This document shows positions 1 through 7,469 of a stretch of 45,511 nt of DNA, piece by piece. The notes under the pieces are model-generated. The model ran no database searches and was not told the DNA's origin. It saw only the letters and a list, made by a program, of their open reading frames with translations. Origin of the DNA: Ancylothrix sp. D3o (lineage in GTDB: Bacteria > Cyanobacteriota > Cyanobacteriia > Cyanobacteriales > Oscillatoriaceae); contig NZ_JAMXEX010000020.1 of NCBI RefSeq assembly GCF_025370775.1, forward strand, positions 1-45,511, read 5' to 3'. The translations under genes were made by a program, and so were the position numbers. Numbering within the stretch: position 1 is the first letter of the stretch; each line of letters starts with the position of its first letter.

Positions 1-62
1 TCTCCCCTTTTTACTGCTGCAATCGCTTTCGTCCTTAAATCATAACTATATGGTGCCGGCAT
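1..62 (-). CDS. IS630-family transposase, N-terminal part, cut by the window edge
   Basis: The reverse strand from base 62 encodes MPAPYSYDLRTKAIAAVKRG and runs off the window. This is the typical opening of cyanobacterial IS630-type transposases, the first helices of the helix-turn-helix that binds the element ends. The DDE catalytic part would lie outside the window, so it cannot be judged whether the gene is intact. The start is the only ATG in frame. It points away from the replication-protein remnant that begins at about base 129. Confidence 0.72.
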   Translation of the reverse strand, partial: MPAPYSYDLRTKAIAAVKRG

Positions 63-131
63 AACTGTTTTCCTCGATTTAGCTTTTGGTATATCTTATC
101 ATATTTTTGTCCTAACCTTATGCCGTAGTGC
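1..131 (-). mobile_element. Right end of an IS630-like element (boundary inferred)
   Basis: The transposase start at 62 is followed outward by about 70 non-coding bases. At about 129 an open frame of a different gene begins abruptly, just after a TAG at 126-128. IS630 elements insert at TA, and TA dinucleotides occur at 132-133 and 134-135. I place the element end near 131. The opposite end is outside the window, so inverted repeats could not be compared. Confidence 0.4.
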
Positions 132-761
132 TATAACGCTTTTCGTGATTGTGACCAGTTGATTGCTATCGGTTCTCCCTTACCAAACCTGGGGGCACTA
201 GCGATGGCTTGGGCTGCAACCAGAGGTCAAGCTGTTGAACCAACACATCTTGGTGGTAGTTTTGGCCGGTGGGTGGAAAGATTAGTGATGGCTGAGGTTG
301 TCCAATTAGTTGGCCGGTTAAGGGCACAGCTATCAGATAAACCTAAGACTTGCTGGTTGGTGAGTGACCAATATCCTCAGAATGTGGCCATTGAGCTACA
401 GCGGTTTTATCCGGGGTGCACTGTTGAATTTGTGGATGTTGCTGATATTTGTTTGGCTGCTGCAACTAAGGGGGTACAGCGTGAAAGAGCCATGATTGCT
501 TCTATGTGGGATGCTTTGGCTGCCGGTGTTGCTTGCACGACTTCTACTATTGCAGCGGCGGTGGGGGTGACACGGGGACGAATCAGCCAGATGGCCGGTG
601 TTATGGGTGGTTTTGAAGCCGTAAAGAGGGTGTTAATTTTCCTTATAGATGCTCTTAAAGGAATTACGCACTTCTCTGTGGTCGGTCATGGTGGGAGTTC
701 GTCGAACTTTACAAACTATGTTCTTTTTGAAGGCTTATCAAGGAGTTCGGCATTTCATTAA
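129..761 (+). pseudogene. C-terminal remnant of a plasmid-type replication/helicase-like protein
   Basis: The frame opens just after a TAG at 126 and has no proper start; the nearest is a TTG at 159. The first residues, YNAFRDCDQLIAIGSPLPN, resemble the late helicase motif of cyanobacterial plasmid primase/helicase proteins, where a named or located item is followed by a G-x-P-x-PN-x-G turn. A helix-turn-helix follows at about residues 130-160 (TTSTIAAAVGVTRGRISQM, then GG-F). After base 650 the frame loses protein-like character and stops at 761, while another frame opens at 649, so a frameshift near 650-660 is likely. I infer that the 5' part was lost through the adjacent IS630 element. The family assignment is from motif memory only. 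Confidence 0.45.
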
Positions 762-1014
762 ATGGGCGGTAAAGAAAAGCGATCTATTGCAAATTCTGGT
801 GGGTAATAGAGCCACTGAAATTATTAGTAAATGGGGAGAGGAGGGTAGTAAAAAGTTCTCGTTTGCACAGTCTTTTGAGAATTATATACACAATTTGGAA
901 GACAAGAATAAAAAACTAGCAAATTTCCTTGAAGAGTTTTTTGAAAAATTTGGCGAAACTTGTGGAGAATTCTTTGTAACATGGGCGAGAAGTGTAGATT
1001 TAGCGTACCCTTAA
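649..1014 (+). pseudogene. Hypothetical ORF, possibly the frameshifted continuation of the upstream remnant
   Basis: This 121-codon frame overlaps the end of the replication-protein remnant in the next frame. Its 5' part (LLKELRTSL) matches the register of the upstream frame's DALKGI with a one-base shift near 655. The C-terminal half is rich in Lys, Glu and Phe (EEFFEKFGETCGEFF) and looks helical. No ribosome binding site was seen. I recognise no family. It is either a broken tail of the upstream gene or an unrelated AT-rich ORF. Confidence 0.3.
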
Positions 1015-1040
1015 ACAGACCTTTGTCTATAAAATTGCGA

Positions 1041-1307
1041 ATGGAGTTTGTTTTGATGGCTTTAATTTCAAAGGCGAGGAAGTATGATAAAGCTCCTTCT
1101 CAGCAGGAAATTAAGGAATCTGTAACGACATTGCAAGGTTTTTCACAAGAACAAAACATGAATGATTCTTTCTTTTCTGCCCTTTGTAAAGCCATTTTTT
1201 GCGCTTCATATCAAACAGAGGTAGAGGTAGATGGAACCGTGTATTTTTGGAATTTGAAAAAAGGTTTGTCTGTAACGGAGAGTAATGACATAAGGCTTTG
1301 GATCTGA
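1041..1307 (+). CDS. Hypothetical small protein
   Basis: An 88-residue ORF from ATG 1041; the frame is also open upstream to 960. The product has charged helical stretches (SKARKYDKAPSQQEIKESV) and a Cys-containing segment (SALCKAIFCASY), then a short beta-like end (VEVDGTVYFW). No domain is recognised and no clear Shine-Dalgarno is present. It lies in the worn accessory region downstream of the replication-protein remnant and could itself be a fragment. Confidence 0.3.
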   Translation: MEFVLMALISKARKYDKAPSQQEIKESVTTLQGFSQEQNMNDSFFSALCKAIFCASYQTEVEVDGTVYFWNLKKGLSVTESNDIRLWI

Positions 1308-1488
1308 CTAAAGATATTCTTTTGGCTATTGATACTGGGCTGGGAATTCTTATGCTTAGTATGTTATAGGCTTTATTGAGAAGACTGTCTCTGATAAACA
1401 AAAATTTATTAGCAATTAAAAGTGCTGTAGTGCAGCTTGACTTTTATCAAAGACAAATCTTACTCCATTTATCTCAAGAAGCAAACTT

Positions 1489-1686
1489 TCAGCTAAAAGA
1501 CTCATTCCCAGTCTCAGAATTTATTGAGAGATTTGAGGACAAAGACACGGGATTTTGAGCTAAATATTGTTTAAGTGCTGCTCTAAAAATCCAAGAACAG
1601 GTAACATCTTTCTCTTGTGCAAGTGTTTTTACCTGCTCAAATAAGTCATCACCCAGGGAAATTGAATGGTTCTTTTTTTTGTACAT
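1489..1686 (-). CDS. Ribbon-helix-helix (CopG/Arc-like) DNA-binding protein
   Basis: The 65-residue product has the ribbon-helix-helix pattern in its first 45 residues: a beta strand (HSISLGDDL), helix A (FEQVKTLAQEKDV) and helix B after the turn (SWIFRAALKQYL). The last 20 residues are Ser/Asn-rich and probably disordered. Such proteins are often antitoxins or plasmid copy-number repressors that bind as dimers to palindromic operators. It diverges from a 53-codon ORF that starts 30 bases away at 1716. The size fits an antitoxin, but no toxin is recognised beside it. Confidence 0.6.
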   Translation of the reverse strand: MYKKKNHSISLGDDLFEQVKTLAQEKDVTCSWIFRAALKQYLAQNPVSLSSNLSINSETGNESFS

Positions 1687-1715
1687 AGTTGTTTGATTAG
1701 GGGAATATATCTATT

Positions 1716-1877
1716 ATGACATTAAATGGTAATTTTGATGAAAGAAGGCTAATTATTAATATGATTGGCGAGTTGAATTTTTGTTGTTTAGAGCGGATTA
1801 AGAAAGCTATTGAAGTGGAAATTTTGTTGCGTCAGGAGACGGAAGATTTACCGCCGTCACTGCGTATTGATGGCTAA
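1716..1877 (+). CDS. Small hypothetical protein, 53 residues
   Basis: ATG at 1716 is preceded by an AGGGGAA at about 1699-1705, an acceptable ribosome binding site with slightly long spacing. The product is MTLNGNFDERRLI, a helical centre with two Cys, then a charged helix (RIKKAIEVEILLRQ) and a Pro-containing tail. It diverges from the ribbon-helix-helix gene, so the two may share a promoter region at 1687-1715. No family is recognised. Confidence 0.4.
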   Translation: MTLNGNFDERRLIINMIGELNFCCLERIKKAIEVEILLRQETEDLPPSLRIDG

Positions 1878-1902
1878 AAAAAGCTGGTGTTAGACACCAG
1901 CT
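1876..1902 (-). terminator. Intrinsic terminator of the DUF4258/YgiT operon
   Basis: A perfect 9-base stem, AGCTGGTGT (1882-1890) with ACACCAGCT (1894-1902) and a 3-base loop. On the minus strand it is followed by a run of T. It lies 20 bases past the stop of the YgiT-type gene and also caps the convergent 53-codon ORF. Confidence 0.7.
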
Positions 1903-1921
1903 AGACTTGATTTAGTTTGAT

Positions 1922-2146
1922 TTAGTAAGACAAAACTGGTATTTCAATCGTTTTGAGAAACTGGCTGTCTGCCAGCTTTTGTCTCACTCTTTCAACAGTT
2001 TGAACATGAAACGTCTCTTCTCCACACCTTTCGCAAACGTGAGCGGGCAAGTTTTCTACTAAAATCATTTTCCCGTCAATATTAAAGATGTGGTCAATGA
2101 TTTTTTCTGAGATTTCGGTTGAGCCGCAAACGTGACATTGGTTCAT
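1922..2146 (-). CDS. YgiT-type zinc-finger antitoxin
   Basis: The 74-residue product carries two CxxC knuckles (C4/C7 and C38/C41), the zinc-binding pattern of YgiT/MqsA N-terminal domains. Unlike full MqsA it lacks the C-terminal helix-turn-helix, as in the short YgiT-type proteins paired with DUF4258 toxins. Its ATG overlaps the TGA of the upstream DUF4258 gene as ATGA, so translation is probably coupled. By family knowledge it should neutralise the DUF4258 partner. It may need a separate regulator for autorepression because no DNA-binding helix is visible. Confidence 0.8.
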   Translation of the reverse strand: MNQCHVCGSTEISEKIIDHIFNIDGKMILVENLPAHVCERCGEETFHVQTVERVRQKLADSQFLKTIEIPVLSY

Positions 2147-2454
2147 AAATTCCTCCTTGAATAGTTATCGCTCCATTCATCCGAGTTGGGCTGATAAAGG
2201 GTGATTACCTTTAAAGTACCTAATCGGCGAGATACTTGGATATGTAAAGGTCGGCTGGTACTGGTGAACCCTAGAATTAAACAACTCGGAGAGTATTTGT
2301 CATTAGGATAGTCCTCGATAATGACGACATTCTCCCCTGCTTCCTGCATCTCTTTTAAAGAGATGTTCCGGGCTAAGGCTCGCTGGAAAGCGTGGGCGCT
2401 CATCTCAAAATCACCGCTCTGTAGATCCACCCGTATTTGTTCAATGGTTTTCAT
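2143..2454 (-). CDS. DUF4258 protein, probable RelE-like toxin
   Basis: A 103-residue protein starting MKTIEQIRVDLQ. It has the DUF4258 signature: an early SAHAFQRALARNIS segment, then a central strand and a late basic segment ending in a KVITLYQP strand. DUF4258 proteins belong to the RelE/ParE-like fold and are commonly found upstream of YgiT zinc-finger antitoxins, as here. Toxin-first order and the four-base overlap support one module. The stop of the upstream interrupted ORF (2441) lies inside its start, so it could be co-translated with that frame. Confidence 0.78.
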   Translation of the reverse strand: MKTIEQIRVDLQSGDFEMSAHAFQRALARNISLKEMQEAGENVVIIEDYPNDKYSPSCLILGFTSTSRPLHIQVSRRLGTLKVITLYQPNSDEWSDNYSRRNL

Positions 2455-2809
2455 TCGCCAGAAGGGTGTTAATAAGATTCACTTCACTATGCCAGCGGAA
2501 TGAACCAGGGCGGGGGATGTCGTCGGGGTCGGATTCGTAAATGTAGCACCAGGTTTCGTCAACAACTTGATAGCTTTCAATCAACCCCCAATTAAGTAAT
2601 CATTCGGCACCGGCTGGTGTGAGTTTAGCTAAAGTTTCACCGGCTACGATGAAGCCTTTACGGTGAAGCCTGTTAGCAGTCTGCCGGTGCATGAATTTGT
2701 CACTTTTGCCGATAGGTTTGCCGACGGGGATAAGATAGCATTCGCCACCGAGAAAGGTTTTGAGGGCGGTTTCCTCTGCCGGCGTGAGTTCAATTAATGG
2801 AGGTTTCAC
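2441..2809 (-). pseudogene. Unknown ORF interrupted by a single in-frame TGA at 2600-2602
   Basis: A GTG at 2809 opens MKPPLIELTPAEETALKTF, continues to LAKLTPAGAE, meets TGA at 2600, then stays open in the same frame as LLNWGLIESYQVVDETW and on to a TGA at 2441 inside the DUF4258 start. The two halves join naturally if the TGA stands for Trp (AGAE-W-LLNWG). The GTG overlaps the TGA of the next ORF upstream as GTGA. I recognise no family. Either the gene is a recent nonsense mutant or the first 70 residues are the true product. Confidence 0.5.
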
Positions 2810-3114
2810 AGAACACTTCCCCAGGACTGCAAGTCTTCTTCGGCAACCGGCGCGCGCAAAGGTATTAAGTACATTTCGCGGGGCATCTCGAAGAAATGCA
2901 CGACGTAGACTCAACCATGAAAGGTGAAGTCAATATCGCTGCCGTGTTGATGAGCATTTACATCTCGGTCATTCCACCACATCCCGATGATGATGCCTTG
3001 GTTGTAGACGGTAACGCCGTTATCGGGGCTGAGACAATACGCCTCAAACGCTGATCGGGTTCAAGTTTGCCCTGTGATAGCCTCTAAGTCTCAAGGTAGG
3101 ATTTTAAGGCAAAC
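2806..3114 (-). pseudogene. Unknown ORF interrupted by TGA codons at 3091, 3061 and 2911
   Basis: The frame reads ILP-(TGA)-DLEAITGQT-(TGA)-TRSAFEAYCLSPDNGVTVY and so on to DIDFTFHG-(TGA)-VYVVHFFEMPREMYLIP and stops with TGA at 2806. The text between the stops looks like a real acidic, Trp- and Tyr-rich protein (GMWWNDRDVNAHQHGSD). A TAA at 3115 closes the frame upstream and no ATG is seen. All interruptions are TGA and each fits Trp. The simplest reading is a decaying gene. It forms one coupled unit with the following interrupted ORF. Confidence 0.45.
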
Positions 3115-3172
3115 TTAAGGCACGAGCAAAGAGTGCCGCTCCATTGAAGCATAACCGATTACCCGCACTCGA

Positions 3173-4399
3173 ATGACTCAAAACAATTCAGCCTATCCCA
3201 ACAGCTTAGACGCATTAGTAACACTGCGAGGTTTTGCCTGCTTAATGGTATTAATCGCTCACAGCGCCGCACCCAGAGAAACCTTATTCTTAGCCGGCTG
3301 GGATCTCTCATGGTTACTCTTTAGTGCCGGTGGCGTAGCAGTGCGAATCTTCTTCTGCCTTTCTGGATACCTGATGGGCAAACTTTTTTACACCCAAAAA
3401 TACACCCTAAATCAAACCGGCATTCTTCACTTCTTCGCCAACCGTGCCCTGCGGGTTTTCCCCCTTTATTATTTTGCCGTCATTGTTCTAAGCTTATTCC
3501 TTTACCCCCATATATTCCACCCCCAAAACCTGCAATATTTATTTCGCTTGCTAACCTTCACCTACAATCAAACCTTGCCGGTTGCCTTCAATGGCGCTTT
3601 GTGGTCAATTTCTACAGAAGTTCAATTTTATCTCACCGTTCCCTTTATTTTTGCCCTCCTCAACAAACGCTTACTCAAACCAAAATCAATCTTACAACTC
3701 AGCCTACTCTTACTCTCAACCTCCATAATTATCCGTTACTTTGGCTGGCAAGAAATTGTTGCCAGAGTTCCCACCTTTCCCCAGCAATTAGGAGAATTTG
3801 CCCAACATTATTACACCCCTCTCATAATGAACCTTGATTCATTTTTGTGTGGATTTTTACTCAACCCTTTGATTTTATCTCAGCCCCTCCTACCCAAACA
3901 TTCCCTCCTTACAAAAGCAAAACAAAGCTTGCCTGACTGGATTTCCCCACACAGCCACAAAACAAAATCAGCCGCTTTTCTCCTCATAATAGGCTTATAT
4001 TTACTCACAGCCTTTGTCAAATATTACAACCAACCGATTCTCTTAATTCTCGGCCCCGCCGTCAGTTCAATTATTACTTGTTGGTTTATTTTCGCCTTTG
4101 AATCTGGCAAACAATATCAACAATCTTCTAAAAATGAAAAACTAACTTGGCAAGCCTGCCGGCGTAACCCCATCAGACTTTTAGAAATCTTTGGAGTATT
4201 ATCTTATGGAATGTATGTATGGCATTTACCCCTGATAGTTGCCTTTACCCCCATCTTCAATTCTCCCAACCTTCTCCAAGCCTATTTTCAACGACTAATA
4301 GCCACAATAATCACCTCAATGCTGATAGCAACCCTAACTTATTTCTGCATAGAAATCCCAGCGGGCCGGTTTAAACTCAAAAGGAGGTTGGGTTGTTAG
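3173..4399 (+). CDS. Acyltransferase 3 family membrane protein (OatA/NodX-like)
   Basis: A 408-residue integral membrane protein with about ten hydrophobic segments. It shows the family hallmarks: an early LRGFACLMVLIAHS with the catalytic-site His, FFCLSGYLMGKLF, an RALRVFPLYY segment and LWSISTEVQFYL. Such enzymes move acetyl or other acyl groups from the cytoplasm to sugars of exopolysaccharide, lipopolysaccharide or peptidoglycan. The substrate cannot be told. It stands alone, convergent with the minus-strand metallo-beta-lactamase-fold gene. ATG 3173 gives the expected short cytoplasmic N-terminus. Confidence 0.88.
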   Translation: MTQNNSAYPNSLDALVTLRGFACLMVLIAHSAAPRETLFLAGWDLSWLLFSAGGVAVRIFFCLSGYLMGKLFYTQKYTLNQTGILHFFANRALRVFPLYYFAVIVLSLFLYPHIFHPQNLQYLFRLLTFTYNQTLPVAFNGALWSISTEVQFYLTVPFIFALLNKRLLKPKSILQLSLLLLSTSIIIRYFGWQEIVARVPTFPQQLGEFAQHYYTPLIMNLDSFLCGFLLNPLILSQPLLPKHSLLTKAKQSLPDWISPHSHKTKSAAFLLIIGLYLLTAFVKYYNQPILLILGPAVSSIITCWFIFAFESGKQYQQSSKNEKLTWQACRRNPIRLLEIFGVLSYGMYVWHLPLIVAFTPIFNSPNLLQAYFQRLIATIITSMLIATLTYFCIEIPAGRFKLKRRLGC

Positions 4400-4453
4400 C
4401 GAAGCGACGCAAAGCGCGTTGCAACCAAACCCAACACCAACCCAAAAATGCCC

Positions 4454-5233
4454 TTAAAACCGATAACTCAACACCGAAATAACCGGCCCAGATTGGGGTA
4501 AATCCGCCGCAGAAATGGTCATAGAATCGCTATTAACTTGCCGAACCGAAGAAGAACCAACCAAACTTAAAAACTCATCTACAGCGACAATATCACAAGC
4601 ATTTGCATCAGCCGCCGCCGTCCGATAATGGGTAGGAATAACCATTTTGGGATTCAGCGTTCGCACAGCCTGCAAAGCCTCCTGGGGATTATAAGCCTTT
4701 GGCCCACCACCAACCGGCAACAACAATAAATCAGGCCGGCCCATCAAAATCTGTTGCTCAATTGCTATCGGCGCCGCCGCGCCCCCCAAATGGACAATAT
4801 TCACCCCCCCTTGAGTCCACTTCCAAGCCACATTAAACCCAAACCGGCGCCCACCTTCGCGGTCATGCGCTAATTGCAGACCTTGAATTTGCTTCCCCTC
4901 TAACTGATAAACCCCCGGTTCATAAAGCAAACGAGGATTTCCTGGCAAACCATCTGTAGCACCCTCATCGAGTAACTGCGAACTAATCAACACCAAATTT
5001 GCCTCAACTTTTGGGGATCGGTAGCCCGCCGTACAACCCCCAGGCCGAAACGGATTCACCAAAACCCGTTGACCATCCCCGGAAAATAAAAAACAAGTAT
5101 GACCCAACCATTGCACAGAAAGCGCTCCTCCGGTTTGGGCCATACCACGCTGCCAGCTTGAACTCAAACCCGCTGCTAAACTTGCTAAAAATCCCGTTCC
5201 CGCATAGCGGATTAATTTTCTACGTTTCATCAT
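4454..5233 (-). CDS. Tat-exported metallo-beta-lactamase-fold protein (UPF0173-like)
   Basis: From the ATG at 5233 the product begins MMKRRKLIRYAGTGFLAS, a twin-arginine signal with a hydrophobic core and Ala-rich cleavage region. The frame extends to a TTG at 5251, but that start would bury the signal. The mature part has the L-G-H-T-C-F start of the MBL fold, a weak HDREGG in place of the usual HxHxDH cluster, IVHLGG, LLPVGGG and IPTHYR near the end. Several metal ligands therefore look degenerate, as in many cyanobacterial members. Hydrolase activity is uncertain. It is probably periplasmic or lumenal. Confidence 0.75.
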   Translation of the reverse strand: MMKRRKLIRYAGTGFLASLAAGLSSSWQRGMAQTGGALSVQWLGHTCFLFSGDGQRVLVNPFRPGGCTAGYRSPKVEANLVLISSQLLDEGATDGLPGNPRLLYEPGVYQLEGKQIQGLQLAHDREGGRRFGFNVAWKWTQGGVNIVHLGGAAAPIAIEQQILMGRPDLLLLPVGGGPKAYNPQEALQAVRTLNPKMVIPTHYRTAAADANACDIVAVDEFLSLVGSSSVRQVNSDSMTISAADLPQSGPVISVLSYRF

Positions 5234-5306
5234 TATTTTGTCAGTTTTCAATTGGTAGGGTGGGCTATACCCACCGGCGGACTATTGACTCCTGACCAAT
5301 AATAAT

Positions 5307-5894
5307 TTAAAGCCGTTCCAGAAAATTTCTTAACAATTGCTTGCCTGCATCTGTGAGGATACTTTCCGGGTGAAATTGTACACCTTCAATATGGGGATAA
5401 TCACGATGTCGCACCCCCATAATCGTGCCATCATCTACCCATGCCGTAATTTCCAACACCTCTGGACAAGTATCACGCTCAATAACCAAACTGTGATAGC
5501 GTGTAGCGGTAAAAGGCGATTCAATACCTTTAAAAACTCCCGTGCCGGTGTGGTGAATTTGGGAAGTTTTGCCGTGCATCAATTCCGGTGCTCTCACCAC
5601 ATTGCCGCCAAAAACTTGACCAATACTTTGATGCCCCAAACAAACACCAAAAACCGGAATATTTGGCCCTAACTCTCGAATTAAATCCAAAGAAACCCCG
5701 GCATCTTCTGGCCGGCCTGGGCCCGGAGAAATCACAACTCCAGCGGCACCAGAGGAGCGAATTTCATCAAGAGTAATTTGGTCATTGCGGTAGACGCGAA
5801 TTTCCTCAGCCACCGCTAACTCTTGACCAAGTTCGCCTAAATACTGAACCAAATTATAAGTAAAACTATCGTAATTATCAATGACAATAATCAA
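5307..5894 (-). CDS. trpG: Anthranilate / aminodeoxychorismate synthase glutamine amidotransferase subunit
   Basis: A class I glutamine amidotransferase that supplies ammonia to the TrpE or PabB partner for tryptophan or folate synthesis. It has the start VIDNYDSFTYNLVQYLGELG, ISPGPGRPEDAG, the nucleophile segment GVCLGHQSIG and the His/Glu pair in GVQFHPESILT. An open GTG at 5903 lies only one base from a GGAG and is unlikely to be used. The TTG at 5894 sits about 10 bases from that GGAG and gives the usual MIIVIDNYDSF. It follows dgkA and ybeY, an order also known in Synechocystis. PabA and TrpG cannot be told apart, and one protein often serves both pathways. Confidence 0.9.
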   Translation of the reverse strand: MIIVIDNYDSFTYNLVQYLGELGQELAVAEEIRVYRNDQITLDEIRSSGAAGVVISPGPGRPEDAGVSLDLIRELGPNIPVFGVCLGHQSIGQVFGGNVVRAPELMHGKTSQIHHTGTGVFKGIESPFTATRYHSLVIERDTCPEVLEITAWVDDGTIMGVRHRDYPHIEGVQFHPESILTDAGKQLLRNFLERL

Positions 5895-5960
5895 AATCTG
5901 CACTCCTTTTTTTGGGTAATTATGAATTGTAAATGTTTAACAATCACCAATGACCAAAAA

Positions 5961-6503
5961 TTACTTAACCGGCAATCCTTGGATAAACAGAAGCAGAGGC
6001 GGCAGCAAAATTGACCCGGCCACCAAAATTGCCGCAAAAGCGGAAACTAAAACTGCTCCTGCGGCACAATCTTTAGCAATTTTAGCGAGTTCGTGGTACG
6101 ACTGCTGGACAGCCAAATCAACAACCGACTCCAAAGCAGTATTAATTAATTCCATTGCCAATACCGCGCCAATTGTCAAGCCTATCACCGCCATTTCTAC
6201 ATGACTTCGCTGTAAAAAAAACCCTAACCCTATCGCCACACTGCCCAACAAAACATGAATGCGAAAATTGCGTTGAGTGCGGAAAGCATAAACCAAGCCG
6301 GCCCAAGCATATTTAAAACTAATCCATAAATTGGGGGCTACTTGCCAAGAACAATCGCGTTTAGTTTTCACCGGCCCAGCGGAGCCATTTTGTTGAGCAG
6401 GAGTAGAACTATCTGACGACACCGGCAACAAATTGGGGGGAGAGGAATTTTGACCGGCAGATTTTGGTTTAGAGGGCGGGTTCGGGGGTATATTCGACTT
6501 CAT
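5961..6503 (-). CDS. dgkA: Diacylglycerol / undecaprenol kinase family protein
   Basis: The C-terminal 115 residues match the small trimeric membrane kinase: KYAWAGLVYAFRTQRNFRIH, then three membrane segments, with the conserved MELINTALESVVDL containing the catalytic Glu and metal site, and KIAKDCAAGAVLV. It phosphorylates diacylglycerol or undecaprenol with ATP in the inner membrane. The first 55 residues are a Pro/Ser-rich, probably disordered extension, longer than in the E. coli enzyme but common in cyanobacteria. It is part of the run DUF3285-ybeY-dgkA-trpG. Confidence 0.9.
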   Translation of the reverse strand: MKSNIPPNPPSKPKSAGQNSSPPNLLPVSSDSSTPAQQNGSAGPVKTKRDCSWQVAPNLWISFKYAWAGLVYAFRTQRNFRIHVLLGSVAIGLGFFLQRSHVEMAVIGLTIGAVLAMELINTALESVVDLAVQQSYHELAKIAKDCAAGAVLVSAFAAILVAGSILLPPLLLFIQGLPVK

Positions 6504-6584
6504 AAGCGGCTTTATGATGGATGCCTAAAGGCGGGTAATTAAGGGAACAGATGCTCCGGGGCTTTTTTACTCAACATTTATAAC

Positions 6585-7103
6585 CTATGGGCTGATCAGA
6601 CCTATCATTTCCAATAAAAGTGCTTGTTGGTTTAACATTTCACTCAAACTGTCTTCATCGGGGTGATCCCAGCCCAACAAATGCAGCAAGCCGTGAGATG
6701 CCAGCCATGCAAGTTCAAATTCCAAAGAATGACCGCGTTCGCTGGCTTGGCGGGTGGCTGTATCGACAGAAATCACGATATCCCCTAAATATACTGGCAT
6801 TTCTGGGGGTGCCGGTGCGAAGTCTTCGACCTCTAAAGCTGCAAAGGCTAAAACATCGGTTGGCTTATCTTGAAAGCGATACTGAGCATTGAGGGCTTGT
6901 ATTTCGTGATCATCTGTGAGGCGGAGGCTAAGTTCATAGCCTGGTGCCGGTGGGAGATCCTCCTGCAAAAATTCTAGCCAACGCTCAATCCAATTTTGCC
7001 AAGATTCAAGGCTGATCTGTGCAGTGGCAAAGCCTTCAAGCAGCTTATTTTCAGCGTACAAATCTTGTATATCTACCTCTACCGGCACCATTAAATCTGC
7101 CAT
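6585..7103 (-). CDS. ybeY: Endoribonuclease YbeY, rRNA maturation factor
   Basis: The signature zinc site H137-GLLHLLGWDH-H147 is present (His at 137, 141 and 147), preceded by the family strand PTDVLAFAALE and YLGDIVIS. YbeY processes the 3' end of 16S rRNA and takes part in 70S ribosome quality control. Length is 172 residues, within the cyanobacterial range. It lies 13 bases after the DUF3285 gene and upstream of dgkA, and is probably co-transcribed with both. Confidence 0.93.
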   Translation of the reverse strand: MADLMVPVEVDIQDLYAENKLLEGFATAQISLESWQNWIERWLEFLQEDLPPAPGYELSLRLTDDHEIQALNAQYRFQDKPTDVLAFAALEVEDFAPAPPEMPVYLGDIVISVDTATRQASERGHSLEFELAWLASHGLLHLLGWDHPDEDSLSEMLNQQALLLEMIGLISP

Positions 7104-7116
7104 AGCTGCTGTTTTC

Positions 7117-7323
7117 CTAATGCGTTAAATAGGCCAAACCCACCAACACCGCCAGCAGACCGGCTGTTGTCAGAAAAAAATGTTTGAGGGAGGTTGCCCG
7201 CTTGCGTACCATATTTCGCATTGCCAGCTTAACGTAACTGGGTTGCGGTTCTGTTTTGGTATCTGTGGGGGTGTTTTCAGCCGGTGGAACTGAAATAGGA
7301 GTTTGGGAGGAAAAATCACTCAT
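7117..7323 (-). CDS. DUF3285 small membrane protein
   Basis: From the ATG at 7323 the product is 68 residues starting MSDFSSQTPISV. An acidic, Pro-rich N-terminus is followed by the conserved YVKLAMRNMVRKRATSLKHF and a single membrane segment. The open frame continues to 7377, but residues there are not family-like. DUF3285 proteins are found in cyanobacteria, often beside ybeY as here. The function is unknown. One transmembrane helix near the C-terminus with a positive stretch before it suggests an N-in topology. Confidence 0.8.
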   Translation of the reverse strand: MSDFSSQTPISVPPAENTPTDTKTEPQPSYVKLAMRNMVRKRATSLKHFFLTTAGLLAVLVGLAYLTH

Positions 7324-7469
7324 AGCAATACAATGGGGGAAATGCGTTAATTTATGCGCGGGGTTTTTGTACCGCAAACATTCTTAACATAACACCTAAA
7401 ATTTTACTTTCTTTGTCGCTTTATGCCGCAAGTTCTTGACCGACTAAATTAGCCACAGGAGAAAAAACT

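Noticed and set aside
1376-1558. Plus-strand 60-codon ORF overlapping the ribbon-helix-helix gene
   Set aside because: No ATG, no ribosome binding site, and the opposite strand has a recognisable domain.
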